From Polaromonas sp. A23 (GTDB lineage Bacteria; Pseudomonadota; Gammaproteobacteria; Burkholderiales; Burkholderiaceae_C), in assembly GCF_002001015.1 (NCBI RefSeq), contig NZ_MUNO01000050.1:102419-166418 (forward strand): DNA of 64,000 bases, written 5' to 3'. Of the stretch, positions 27,796-37,143 are shown one piece after another; positions within the stretch are counted from its first letter, which is position 1; every line of letters begins with the position of its first letter. The notes beneath the pieces are model-generated. The model saw only the letters and a list, made by a program, of their open reading frames with translations. It was not told the origin of the DNA and did no database searches. The translations under genes were made by a program, and so were the position numbers.

Positions 27796-29177
27796 GCGCT
27801 TGCAACCTGCTTCACGTCCTTCGTTTTCCAGGGTGCGTTCTCCTGCTTGGCCCGGGCCTGCGCCTGCCACCAGGCCGGCCATTCGCCCGTCGGTGCAATA
27901 CCGTCCACCGTGTCCGGGCCACGCATCAGTTCAGCTTGCGCGGCATCGGCAATGCCCGGCGCTACGCCGCCTTCCTGCACCGTGGCAATGGCTTTGATCA
28001 GCACCCGGCGATTCGCCATGATGACCTTGTCGCTGGTACCGAGGTGCTCACGCGTGCGGTCCTGGATGGCGCCCATGCTTTCCACCGCCCACTGGTCATG
28101 CACATTGATGTCTTCCTCGCCCATGCCCAGGTAGGTCTGGGTGCGCTGTTCCTCGGCGTTGAAGCCCCAGTTGTTGTGGCGCCCGGCATTGGGAATGTAA
28201 TCGGGCAGTGAGATGAACTTCTGGCGCTGTGCGCGCATGCTTTCCTTGTCCAGCGGGCCGGCAAAGCTCGTGAAAAACGAGTACCAGTAGGTATGGGTGT
28301 CGTCCACCGGCACATGCATCTGCGTGATGGTCATGGTTTCCGAGAGGGGAATCACGAAGGTGGCCGGGAAGACGGCGTTGGTCACGCGCACATGCGTGAG
28401 CTTGTCGTTCATGGGCCGCAGCGCGGTGAGCTGCATGCCCCAGGGCTTATTTTCGAAGCTGATCTCTGGCTGGGCAAACTCGCGCATGATGCGCGTCATC
28501 GGCCACTGCTCGCCGTCGATGGCGCCGGCACTGGCGCTGCGGAACTGCTTGCCGGCTGCGTTTTGACCTATGTCTTCAAGCGCCTCGTCCTGCAGAAATC
28601 GGTGCAAAAAGGAGGGGTGGGCGGGATCTATACCGACTTCAAAAGCCTGCAGCCAGTTGGCATGCCACAAGCCCTTGAAAGCGAAGCTGTGGGTGGGCGG
28701 CGCATTGAAGCAGTCAAAAGCGGGGAAGGGCGGCGGAGTCGAGCCTTCCGGGCCCAGCCAGGCGAAAAGCACACCGCTTTTTTCCAGCACCGGGTAGCTG
28801 CGCTGCTTGACGCGTTCGCACAGCTTGCTGCCCGCAGGTTCGGCTGGTGTTTCGAGGCACTGGCCCGATACATCGAACTTCCATCCATGAAACGGGCAGC
28901 GCAGGCCATCGCCTTCGGTGCGGCCGAAAGACAGGTCGGCACCGCGATGCGGGCAGTCGCGGTCCAGCAGGCCGTAGTTGCCTTGGTCGTCCCTGAACAG
29001 AACGAAGTCCTGGCCCAGAAGGCGCACCGCCTTGACCGGCCGCTTGTCCATGCGCGGATCCAGCGCAGGGTCGAATTCAGCTATCAGCGCCGCCGGCTGC
29101 CAATAGCTGCGCAGTAACGCGCCGCACGGGGTGCCGGGACCAATCCGGGTGATCAGATCGTTTTGCTCTGCGTTCAT
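27792..29177 (-). CDS. Rieske non-heme iron oxygenase, alpha subunit
   Basis: 461 residues. The Rieske site is CPHRGADLSFGR with CPFHGWKF 17 residues on. The catalytic mononuclear iron site is in the region GIDPAHPSFLHRFL. The architecture resembles the phthalate 4,5-dioxygenase/vanillate demethylase type, which needs no beta subunit. It is the first gene of a leftward operon with a GS-like ligase, a ferredoxin and an ABM protein. A reasonable guess is oxidation of a glutamylated or amino-substituted aromatic, but the substrate cannot be read from the sequence. Confidence 0.88.
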   Translation of the reverse strand: MNAEQNDLITRIGPGTPCGALLRSYWQPAALIAEFDPALDPRMDKRPVKAVRLLGQDFVLFRDDQGNYGLLDRDCPHRGADLSFGRTEGDGLRCPFHGWKFDVSGQCLETPAEPAGSKLCERVKQRSYPVLEKSGVLFAWLGPEGSTPPPFPAFDCFNAPPTHSFAFKGLWHANWLQAFEVGIDPAHPSFLHRFLQDEALEDIGQNAAGKQFRSASAGAIDGEQWPMTRIMREFAQPEISFENKPWGMQLTALRPMNDKLTHVRVTNAVFPATFVIPLSETMTITQMHVPVDDTHTYWYSFFTSFAGPLDKESMRAQRQKFISLPDYIPNAGRHNNWGFNAEEQRTQTYLGMGEEDINVHDQWAVESMGAIQDRTREHLGTSDKVIMANRRVLIKAIATVQEGGVAPGIADAAQAELMRGPDTVDGIAPTGEWPAWWQAQARAKQENAPWKTKDVKQVASA

Positions 29178-29194
29178 GATTTGTCTTCCTAAAA

Positions 29195-29204
29195 CGGTAT
29201 ACCG
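29195..29204. promoter_or_regulatory. Possible GntR operator between Rieske operon and gntR
   Basis: CGGTATACCG is a perfect 10-bp palindrome. It lies in the 56-bp divergent gap, followed by AT-rich sequence and GTGTACAG, which resembles FadR-subfamily half-sites. Binding by the adjacent GntR protein is inferred. Confidence 0.5.
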
Positions 29205-29233
29205 AAATTTAAATTCAGTGTACAGTTCTGTTC

Positions 29234-29956
29234 ATGAGCTTGCAAGAGACGGTGTTGATCCAGCTGCGGGACCTGATCCTGCGTGGCGAATTTGAGCCCG
29301 GCCAGCGCCTGGCCGAGCAGCAACTGGCTGAGCGTCTGGGTGCTTCCCGCACGCCCGTGCGGGCCGCGCTGGTCACGCTGGAGCAGGAAGGGCTGGTCGA
29401 AGCCAACGAAACCGGCAAATTCCTGGTGCGCCAATTCACGCCGCGCGAAGTTGCCGATGCGATTGCCGTGCGCGGTCATCTGGAAGGCATGGCCGCGCGC
29501 CTGGTGGCTGAACACGGCGTGTCGCGCCAGCTGCAGGCAGACCTGCAGGCTTGCCTCGATGAAGGTGACAGCGTTCTTGCAGCCAACCCGCTCACCTACG
29601 AAAGCTATGCAGCCTACGCAGCCATGAACGACCGTTTTCATGCGGTGGTGCTGGAGGCCTGCGGCAACCGGGCCTTGCAGCGCGCCGTGACGCTTAATGA
29701 CAAGCTGCCATTTGCGCCCGCGTCCGCCATGCTGCCTATGCAGGGCACGGTGACCCTGGATCGCGACTGGATGCTGTACGCCCACCGCCAGCACCACATG
29801 CTGTTCGCCGCGCTCAAGGCAGGCGAGGGCGCACGCGCGCAGGCGCTGGCCACCGAACACGTCGAAGTGGCCCAGATGAACATGCGCATGGCGCTGGAAC
29901 GCCGCGCCGAAACCGAGCGCGTGTTGCCCGCCATTCGCCTGGTGGTGGGGCGTTGA
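29234..29956 (+). CDS. GntR-family (FadR subfamily) transcriptional regulator
   Basis: 240 residues. The N-terminal winged helix is LRDLILRGEFEPGQRLAEQQ with ERLGASRTPVRAALVTLEQE as recognition region. An all-helical FCD ligand domain follows (AVRGHLEGMAARLVAEHG, MNDRFHAVVLEACGN and the His at HRQHHMLFAAL). It is divergent from the Rieske operon and overlaps azlC by 4 bp. It therefore probably controls both. Confidence 0.9.
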   Translation: MSLQETVLIQLRDLILRGEFEPGQRLAEQQLAERLGASRTPVRAALVTLEQEGLVEANETGKFLVRQFTPREVADAIAVRGHLEGMAARLVAEHGVSRQLQADLQACLDEGDSVLAANPLTYESYAAYAAMNDRFHAVVLEACGNRALQRAVTLNDKLPFAPASAMLPMQGTVTLDRDWMLYAHRQHHMLFAALKAGEGARAQALATEHVEVAQMNMRMALERRAETERVLPAIRLVVGR

Positions 29957-30648
29957 CAACCAACGCGGTGAGCTTCACGGCCGCCGGCGTGCGCCGCGGT
30001 TTTTTTGCTGCCCAGGTGCTCGCGCCCGGGGTGATTCTTTACGCCATGGTGTTCGGCGTGCTGGCCAGCGAACGCGGCATGTCCTGGTTGCAGGCCATGC
30101 TGATGAGCGCCGTGGTTTATTCAGGCAGTGCGCAGCTGGCGGCGCTGCAGGGTTGGACGGCAACGGCCGTGATCACGCCGGTCATCGTCACCATCCTGGT
30201 CATGAATGCGCGCTATGTGCTTTACGGCGCGGCCATCCAGCCGTGGCTGGCCGGCCTGCCGCGCCACCAGAGCTGGGGCTCGCTGTTTTTCCTGGGCGAC
30301 GGCAGCTGGGCCATGGCCATGCGCGAATACGAAACCGGCTACCGTGACGCCGGGTATGTGTTGGGCTCCGGCGTGGCGATGTTTGTGCCCTGGGTGGGTG
30401 GCACGCTGGTCGGGCACCTGCTGGCCGGCAGTGTGCCCAACCCCGCTGCATTCGGGCTGGACTTCATGCTGGTCGCATTTGCAGCGGCCATCGGCATGGT
30501 GCTGTGGCGTGGCAAGTCTGATTGGTGGCCCGCCATCGCCGCAGGCCTGGTGGCGCTGCTGTTGCACCGGCTGCTGCCGGGCGCCTGGTACATCGTGGGG
30601 GCAGGCCTTGCGGGTGGCCTGATGGGAGCGTGGCGCCATGGCCGTTGA
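29953..30648 (+). CDS. azlC: AzlC-family branched-chain amino acid export permease, large subunit
   Basis: 231 residues, with a TTG start overlapping the gntR stop (TTGA) or alternatively a GTG at 29968. The family signature is GVILYAMVFGVLASERGMSW, MLMSAVVYSGSAQLAAL and MNARYVLYGAA. Several hydrophobic helices span the protein. With AzlD it forms an exporter for branched-chain amino acids or analogues. Linked to the GntR gene it may export an amino compound made by the neighbouring oxygenase pathway; this is inference. Confidence 0.88.
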   Translation: MTTNAVSFTAAGVRRGFFAAQVLAPGVILYAMVFGVLASERGMSWLQAMLMSAVVYSGSAQLAALQGWTATAVITPVIVTILVMNARYVLYGAAIQPWLAGLPRHQSWGSLFFLGDGSWAMAMREYETGYRDAGYVLGSGVAMFVPWVGGTLVGHLLAGSVPNPAAFGLDFMLVAFAAAIGMVLWRGKSDWWPAIAAGLVALLLHRLLPGAWYIVGAGLAGGLMGAWRHGR

Positions 30649-30943
30649 AAGCGCTTTCCTGCTGGCGCTGGTCGGCATGGCGCTCGCCTCGTTCGCCTGC
30701 CGCATCAGCGGCTTCCTGCTCATGGGTTATGTGCGCATCACGCCGCGGGTTGAGTCCGCGCTCAAGGCCATCCCGCTGTCGGTCATGGTTGGCATCGTGA
30801 CGCCGGCGGCCACCTCGGGCAAGTTGCCCGAGTTGCTGGCCCTGCTGGCGGTGGGTGCGGTCATGAAACTGGTGCGCAACGACCTGGCAGCTGCCGTGGC
30901 CGGCGCTGCCACGGTGGCCATTGCGCGCTGGGCTCTGGGTTGA
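30638..30943 (+). CDS. azlD: AzlD-family transporter small subunit
   Basis: 101 residues, three to four hydrophobic helices, overlapping azlC by 11 bp. Contains CRISGFLLMGYVRITPRVES and LKAIPLSVMVGIVTPAA, typical of AzlD. It needs AzlC for function. It converges with the oxidoreductase gene, with only 3 bp between the stops. Confidence 0.87.
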   Translation: MAVESAFLLALVGMALASFACRISGFLLMGYVRITPRVESALKAIPLSVMVGIVTPAATSGKLPELLALLAVGAVMKLVRNDLAAAVAGAATVAIARWALG

Positions 30944-30946
30944 GGT

Positions 30947-31981
30947 CTAGTCTTTCGCCACCTGCAAAACCAGCTTGCCGAAGTTCTCGCCGTTGAAGAG
31001 CTTGAGCAGGGTTTCCGGGAAATTCTCCAGCCCTTCCACTACATCTTCCTTGCTCTTCATCTTGCCGTCTTTGAGGTAGCCGGCCATTTCGGCAATCGCC
31101 ACGGGGTAGCGGTCGGCGTAGTCGAACACCACGATGCCTTCCATGCGCGCACGGTTGACCAGCAGCGACAGGTAGTTGGCGGGGCCCTTGACCGGAGTGG
31201 TGTTGTTGTACTGGCTGATGGCACCGCAGATGATGATGCGGGCGCCGCGCGTGATGCGCGTCAGCACAGCGTCGAGAATGTCGCCGCCCACGTTGTCGAA
31301 GTAAATGTCCACGCCCTTGGGGCAGTGCTCTTTCAGGCCGGCTTTGACATCGCCGGCCTTGTAGTCGATGCAGGCGTCGAAACCCAGCTCCTTGACGACC
31401 CAGTCACACTTGGCCTTGCCGCCGGCAATGCCGACCACGCGGCAGCCTTTGAGTTTGGCGATCTGGCCGACCGTCTGGCCGACGGCGCCGGCCGCGCCCG
31501 AGACCACCACGGTTTCGCCGGCTTTGGGCTGGCCCACGTCCATCAGGCCGAAGTAGCCGGTCATGCCGGGCATGCCCAACACGTTGAGCCAGGAGGTGAG
31601 GCCCATGCGCGGGTCAATCTTGAACATGCCGCTGCGCTTGATGTTCGCCTCGGGGATCAGGCAGTATTCCTGCACGTCCAGCCCGGCGTTGACGTAGTCG
31701 CCCACGGCAAACGCGGCGTTGTTGGAGGCAATCACCTTGCCGACGCCGCCGGCGCGCATGACGGCGCCGATTTCCACCGGCGGAATATAACTTTTGCCTT
31801 CGTTCATCCAGCCGCGCATGGCCGGATCAAGTGAGAGGCTCAGGGTTTTGACGAGAACGCCGCCTGGGCCGGGTTCGGCCACCGGCTCGGTGGTAAAGCT
31901 CCAGTTGTCGCGGGTGGGCAGTCCGACAGGGCGGCTGGCCAGGCGAACCTGGTGGTTGGTCAGGGAAGTGATGGCGCTCAT
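30947..31981 (-). CDS. NADP-dependent zinc-free MDR oxidoreductase (CurA-like)
   Basis: 344 residues from the ATG at 31981. The N-terminal DNWSFTTEPVAEPGPGGVLV and SLDPAMRGWMNEGKSYIPPV are typical of the leukotriene B4 dehydrogenase/CurA branch. The NADP site is VVSGAAGAVGQTVGQIAKLKG. The structural and catalytic zinc cysteines of classical alcohol dehydrogenases are absent. It should reduce alpha,beta-unsaturated ketones or aldehydes. It is a monocistronic gene divergent from the isomerase at 32130. Confidence 0.87.
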   Translation of the reverse strand: MSAITSLTNHQVRLASRPVGLPTRDNWSFTTEPVAEPGPGGVLVKTLSLSLDPAMRGWMNEGKSYIPPVEIGAVMRAGGVGKVIASNNAAFAVGDYVNAGLDVQEYCLIPEANIKRSGMFKIDPRMGLTSWLNVLGMPGMTGYFGLMDVGQPKAGETVVVSGAAGAVGQTVGQIAKLKGCRVVGIAGGKAKCDWVVKELGFDACIDYKAGDVKAGLKEHCPKGVDIYFDNVGGDILDAVLTRITRGARIIICGAISQYNNTTPVKGPANYLSLLVNRARMEGIVVFDYADRYPVAIAEMAGYLKDGKMKSKEDVVEGLENFPETLLKLFNGENFGKLVLQVAKD

Positions 31982-32129
31982 GGGGGTCTCCGGGAAAGTG
32001 GCTGTAAGGCAAAAGACAATGGTAGGTCCGGTCAGCCTGCTTGGCAGTCGCGCAGGCGATTGCGTACCCCGCAATAGAGAGGTCACCCCAGTGCTCAACC
32101 GTGAGGGCCGTTGGTTTATGCTTTAACTC

Positions 32130-32768
32130 ATGAAACTCCACAACTATTTCCGATCTTCAGCCTCTTTTCGCGTGCGTATCGCACTGGAACTAAAAGGCCT
32201 GAGCTACGAGTACATTCCCGTCCATATTGCCAAGGGTGATCACAAAAAAGCACCTTATGCTGCGCTCTCGGCCGACACCCTGGTGCCCATGCTGGAAGTC
32301 GATGGCCAAAAGCTGTCGCAATCCATGGCCATCATTGAATACCTGGACGAAAAACACCCCGCACCAGCATTGCTGCCGACTGATGCCATGGGCCGCGCCA
32401 AGGTGCGCGCGTTGGCGCAGTCGATTGCCTGCGAAATCCACCCGCTGAACAACCTGCGCGTGCTCAAGTACCTGGTGCGGGAGCTCAAACTCGACGAAGA
32501 AGCCAAAGGCACCTGGTACCGTCATTGGTGCCGCGAAGGGCTGGAAGCTTTCGAGCGGCAACTGAACCAGCTGCCGCCATCCACTTACTGCTACGGCGAT
32601 ACACCCACCCTGGCTGACTGCTGCCTGGTTCCGCAAATCTTCAATGCCAAGCGTTTCGACGTGAATTTTGAGGGGCTGCCCCGAACCATGGCGGCATTCG
32701 ACGCCTGCATGGCACTGCCTGCCGTCCAGAAGGCTCAGCCCTCAGCCTGCCCGGACAACGAAGCATAA
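32130..32768 (+). CDS. Maleylpyruvate / maleylacetoacetate isomerase (GST zeta class)
   Basis: 212 residues with the zeta-class glutathione transferase start LHNYFRSSASFRVRIALELKG, holding the SSxxS/RVRIA active-site motif. LADCCLVPQIFNAKRF lies in the C-terminal domain. It cis-trans isomerises maleylpyruvate or maleylacetoacetate with glutathione. The gentisate operon at 19.5-25 kb lacks its isomerase, so this gene 7 kb away is the best local candidate. The tyrosine/homogentisate pathway is the alternative. Confidence 0.87.
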   Translation: MKLHNYFRSSASFRVRIALELKGLSYEYIPVHIAKGDHKKAPYAALSADTLVPMLEVDGQKLSQSMAIIEYLDEKHPAPALLPTDAMGRAKVRALAQSIACEIHPLNNLRVLKYLVRELKLDEEAKGTWYRHWCREGLEAFERQLNQLPPSTYCYGDTPTLADCCLVPQIFNAKRFDVNFEGLPRTMAAFDACMALPAVQKAQPSACPDNEA

Positions 32769-32776
32769 GGAAGACT

Positions 32777-33580
32777 TTGCACCCGGACTGGCTGATTCCC
32801 GACTGGCCTGCACCAGCTGGTGTGCGCGCGGTCTTCACCACGCGCGCGGGCGGTACGTCAGCAGTGCCGTATGACAGCATGAACCTGGGTGACCACGTTG
32901 GCGACGTGCCCCAACGGGTGGACGCCAATCGTGCCCTGCTAGGCCAGTCCATGGGGGCGGCCCCGGTTTTCCTGCAACAGGTACACGGCACCGCTGTGCT
33001 GAATATTGGCGTTGAAACCGCGCATGGACAACCAGCCGATGCCGCCTCCACCACGCAGCACGGGGTCGCATGCACCATCATGGTTGCCGACTGCCTGCCC
33101 GTGCTGTTCAGTACAGCCGACGGCGCTGCCGTGGCCGCAGCCCACGCAGGGTGGCGCGGGCTGGCCGGAAAGCAGGGCAGGGGCATTCTCGAAGAGACTT
33201 ATGAGTCTTTTAGGGCTATAGCCCTTATGGAGCGGGCACAAGCAGCTATCAATACAATAGCATGGCTGGGCCCATGCATCGGGCCTTCTGCATTCGAAGT
33301 GGGTGCAGAAGTCAGGGCTACGTTCACCGATGACCACCCGGAGGCTGCTGATTGCTTCAGGCCCCTGGCTTCAGGCAAGTTCCTCGCTGACCTGGCCGGT
33401 CTGGCCCGCTTGCGACTTCAGGCGATGGGTGTCACGCAAATTTATGGCAACGACAGCAGCGCACCATGGTGCACGGCGGGCAATGCCTCAAGGTTTTTTT
33501 CGCACAGGCGCGACGCCGGTGTCTCCGGCAATGGGTTCCACACCACCGGCCGCATGGCGGCCTGCATCTGGCGAGAGTGA
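32777..33580 (+). CDS. pgeF: Peptidoglycan editing factor / laccase-domain protein (PgeF, YfiH family)
   Basis: 267 residues from a TTG start 8 bp after the isomerase gene. Family motifs: FTTRAGGTSAVPYDSMNLG, FLQQVHGTAVL, ADCLPVLF, AAAHAGWRGLAGKQG with metal-binding His and Cys, and a C-terminal SRFFSHRRDAGVSG. The YfiH family removes misincorporated residues from peptidoglycan precursors. A family B repeat (33205-33261) is translated in the middle as RAIALMERAQAAINTIA without breaking the frame. Its last 93 bp overlap the convergent gene at 33488. Confidence 0.85.
   Translation: MHPDWLIPDWPAPAGVRAVFTTRAGGTSAVPYDSMNLGDHVGDVPQRVDANRALLGQSMGAAPVFLQQVHGTAVLNIGVETAHGQPADAASTTQHGVACTIMVADCLPVLFSTADGAAVAAAHAGWRGLAGKQGRGILEETYESFRAIALMERAQAAINTIAWLGPCIGPSAFEVGAEVRATFTDDHPEAADCFRPLASGKFLADLAGLARLRLQAMGVTQIYGNDSSAPWCTAGNASRFFSHRRDAGVSGNGFHTTGRMAACIWRE
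33205..33261 (-). repeat. Family B repeat inside pgeF (antisense to the gene)
   Basis: The minus strand reads TTGATAGCTGCTTGTGCCCG then ATAAGGGCTATAGCC. It is translated from the opposite strand as IALMERAQAAINTIA. Confidence 0.85.
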
Positions 33581-33829
33581 TTCCCGTTCGAACAGGCTTG
33601 GGGAAAGTGTGGTGGCCTCAGCTGCTTCGGCTGCCTCTGCCGCTTCGCGCGCCTTGATGGCCTTCCGCCGGGCGGGCGCGCGCATCAGGTAAACCACCAA
33701 TGCCAGGGGCCCCACGCCATAGAGTACAAAGGTAATCATTGCACCCAGCAGCGTGCCCGTGGGATGGGTGGCTTCAGCAACACTCATCATGAGCACCACG
33801 TACATCCAGGCAATGACAATCAAATACAT
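33488..33829 (-). CDS. Small inner-membrane protein of unknown function
   Basis: 113 residues. Two hydrophobic segments (about residues 2-20 and 27-48) are followed by a basic turn (MRAPARRKAIKAREAAEAA) and an Ala/Glu-rich helix with repeated AAE units. I do not recognise the family with confidence; such two-helix proteins are common upstream of phaC in Burkholderiales. The end of the gene overlaps the pgeF 3' end by 93 bp on the other strand, so the C-terminal tail may not be constrained. Confidence 0.6.
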   Translation of the reverse strand: MYLIVIAWMYVVLMMSVAEATHPTGTLLGAMITFVLYGVGPLALVVYLMRAPARRKAIKAREAAEAAEAAEATTLSPSLFERESLSPDAGRHAAGGVEPIAGDTGVAPVRKKP

Positions 33830-33953
33830 AAAACTTTGCGGCGCGTCACGAGTTGGATGTGGTTTTCCACGATACTAAGCAAGACCTTCTGCGGGTATAA
33901 AAGCTCGATACAGACCGAACAACAAGAGCCTGCTGATACCCGGGAAGACAAGC

Positions 33954-35702
33954 ATGAATTCTGACGCAAACCTGGCCCAAGCAGCCCAACAGATGCAAGA
34001 GACCTTTGCACAGGGCCTCCAACAAATGATGGGCGCCATGGCTGGCGCCGGCCTTGGCGCCGCACCGGGCTTTCCCCAGCTGGCCATGCCGGCCATTCCA
34101 GCCGCCGCGCCACCCCTGCAGCTTGACCCCGCCAAGCTGATCGAAATCCAGCAGTCCTACCTGAAAGACATCGCCACCCTCTGGAACAGCGGTCTCCAAT
34201 CCGGCACCGCTGTTAGCGTGCCATCTGACCGCCGGTTTGCCGACGAGGCCTGGCGCAGCAACCCGGTGGCCCAGTTTGCCGCTTCCGCCTACCTGCTCAA
34301 CGCCCGCACCCTGATGGGCCTGGCCGAAGCGGTGGAGGGCGACGAAAAAACCAAAGCCCGTGTGCGCTTCGCTGTCGAGCAGGCACTTGCTGCCACAGCG
34401 CCCAGCAACTTCCTGGCGCTCAATGCTGAAGCACAGAAAAAAGCCATCGAAACCCAGGGCGAAAGCATTGCCCAGGGCCTGACCAACCTGCTGCACGACA
34501 TGAAGCAGGGCCATGTGTCGATGACGGACGAGAGCATTTTCGAAGTCGGCAAAAACGTTGCCACCACCGAAGGCGCGGTGGTTTTTGAAAACGAATTTTT
34601 CCAGCTGCTCGAATACAAGCCGCTCACCGCCAAAGTGCACGAGCGGCCTTTCCTGCTGGTGCCGCCCTGCATCAACAAGTTCTACATTCTTGACCTGCAG
34701 CCCGAGAACTCACTGATCCGCTACGCCGTGGCCCAGGGCCACCGTACCTTTGTTGTGAGCTGGCGCAACCCCGACGAGTCCATGTCCGGCAAAACCTGGG
34801 ATGACTACATCGAGCAGGCCGCCATCAAGGCCATCAATGTGGTGCAGGAAATCACCGGCGCCAAAACCATCAACGCTTTGGGCTTCTGTGTAGGCGGAAC
34901 CATTCTTGCCACCGCACTGGCTGTTCTCGCTGCGCGTGGCGAAAAGCCAGTGGCCAGCGCCACCTTCCTGACCTCGCTGCTTGACTTCAGCGACACCGGC
35001 ATCCTTGACATCTTCATCGACGAACAATCAGTCAAGTTCCGTGAAATGCAGATGGGCAATGGCGGCCTGCTCAAGGGGCAAGACCTGGCATCGACCTTCA
35101 GCTTTCTGCGCCCGAACGATCTGGTGTGGAACTACGTTGTTGGCAACTACCTCAAGGGTGAAACACCACCGCCTTTTGACCTGCTTTACTGGAATAGCGA
35201 CTCCACCAACCTACCCGGGCCGTTTTACGCCTGGTACCTGCGCAACACCTACTTCGAGAACAACCTGGCCAAACCAGGCAAGCTGACGGTGTGCGGTCAG
35301 AAGGTCGATCTGGGCAAACTGGACATGCCGACCTACATTTATGGTTCCCGCGAAGACCATATCGTTCCCGTCGGCGGTGCCTACGCCTCTACCCAGGTGC
35401 TGCCGGGCAAGAAGCGTTTTGTCATGGGTGCCTCCGGCCACATTGCCGGCGTCATCAACCCACCCGCCAAGAAAAAACGTAGCTACTGGACCAACGACAA
35501 ACTGCCGCAGGGCAAGTTTCCCGCCAGCCAGGGCGACTGGCTCAAAGGCGCAACCGAGCACCCCGGTAGCTGGTGGACCGACTGGTCGAACTGGCTTGAA
35601 AGTCATGCCGGTAAGCAGATCGCCGCACCCAAAACTTATGGCAGCCGCAAGTACAAGGCCATCGAGCCTGCACCCGGCCGCTACGTCAAGGCCAGGGCCT
35701 GA
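33954..35702 (+). CDS. phaC: Class I poly(3-hydroxyalkanoate) synthase
   Basis: 582 residues. It has the modified lipase box GFCVGG with the catalytic Cys near residue 312. FVVSWRNPDESM and the C-terminal VPVGGAYAS region supply the Asp, and ASGHIAGVINPP supplies the His of the triad. It polymerises 3-hydroxybutyryl-CoA at the granule surface. The N-terminal 80 residues are Ala/Gln/Met-rich, as usual. phaA and phaB follow in the same direction, so this is a complete phaCAB set. Confidence 0.96.
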   Translation: MNSDANLAQAAQQMQETFAQGLQQMMGAMAGAGLGAAPGFPQLAMPAIPAAAPPLQLDPAKLIEIQQSYLKDIATLWNSGLQSGTAVSVPSDRRFADEAWRSNPVAQFAASAYLLNARTLMGLAEAVEGDEKTKARVRFAVEQALAATAPSNFLALNAEAQKKAIETQGESIAQGLTNLLHDMKQGHVSMTDESIFEVGKNVATTEGAVVFENEFFQLLEYKPLTAKVHERPFLLVPPCINKFYILDLQPENSLIRYAVAQGHRTFVVSWRNPDESMSGKTWDDYIEQAAIKAINVVQEITGAKTINALGFCVGGTILATALAVLAARGEKPVASATFLTSLLDFSDTGILDIFIDEQSVKFREMQMGNGGLLKGQDLASTFSFLRPNDLVWNYVVGNYLKGETPPPFDLLYWNSDSTNLPGPFYAWYLRNTYFENNLAKPGKLTVCGQKVDLGKLDMPTYIYGSREDHIVPVGGAYASTQVLPGKKRFVMGASGHIAGVINPPAKKKRSYWTNDKLPQGKFPASQGDWLKGATEHPGSWWTDWSNWLESHAGKQIAAPKTYGSRKYKAIEPAPGRYVKARA

Positions 35703-35714
35703 ATGGAAAACGTT

Positions 35715-35794
35715 GTCATCCCGGGCTTGACCCGGGATCCATGCCGCGATGAAGCAGCGCATCGACATGGATTGCGGGTCAAGCCCGCAATGAC
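35715..35794. repeat. Dispersed palindromic repeat between phaC and phaA
   Basis: GTCATCCCGGGCTTGACCCG at one end and CGGGTCAAGCCCGCAATGAC at the other form a long imperfect inverted repeat around an inner hairpin. This TCATcccGGGCTTGACCCGGGA type of element is widespread in alpha- and beta-proteobacteria. In the mRNA it would form a stable stem that could separate phaC from phaAB expression. Confidence 0.85.
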
Positions 35795-35825
35795 AGGCAG
35801 CTGAGGTTTTACTGGAGAGAAACTT

Positions 35826-37004
<1,179 letters not shown>

Positions 37005-37011
37005 ATTTGAG

Positions 37012-37076
37012 GTAAAAAGAGCTTGTGGCCCTTGCAGAATGCGCGTAACCAGCTATTTATTTGATAGCAAATTGCA
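37012..37076 (-). repeat. Family B repeat between phaA and phaB
   Basis: On the minus strand it reads TTGCTATCAAATAAATAGCT, then a GCGC segment, then AAGGGCCACAAGCTCTTTTT. It is a diverged intergenic copy. Confidence 0.65.
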
Positions 37077-37143
37077 AACATCGGCAAGGTCACCGAAGCT
37101 TCTTTTCAACGACTTTCAGAACCAATAATTCAAGGAGCAAGAC

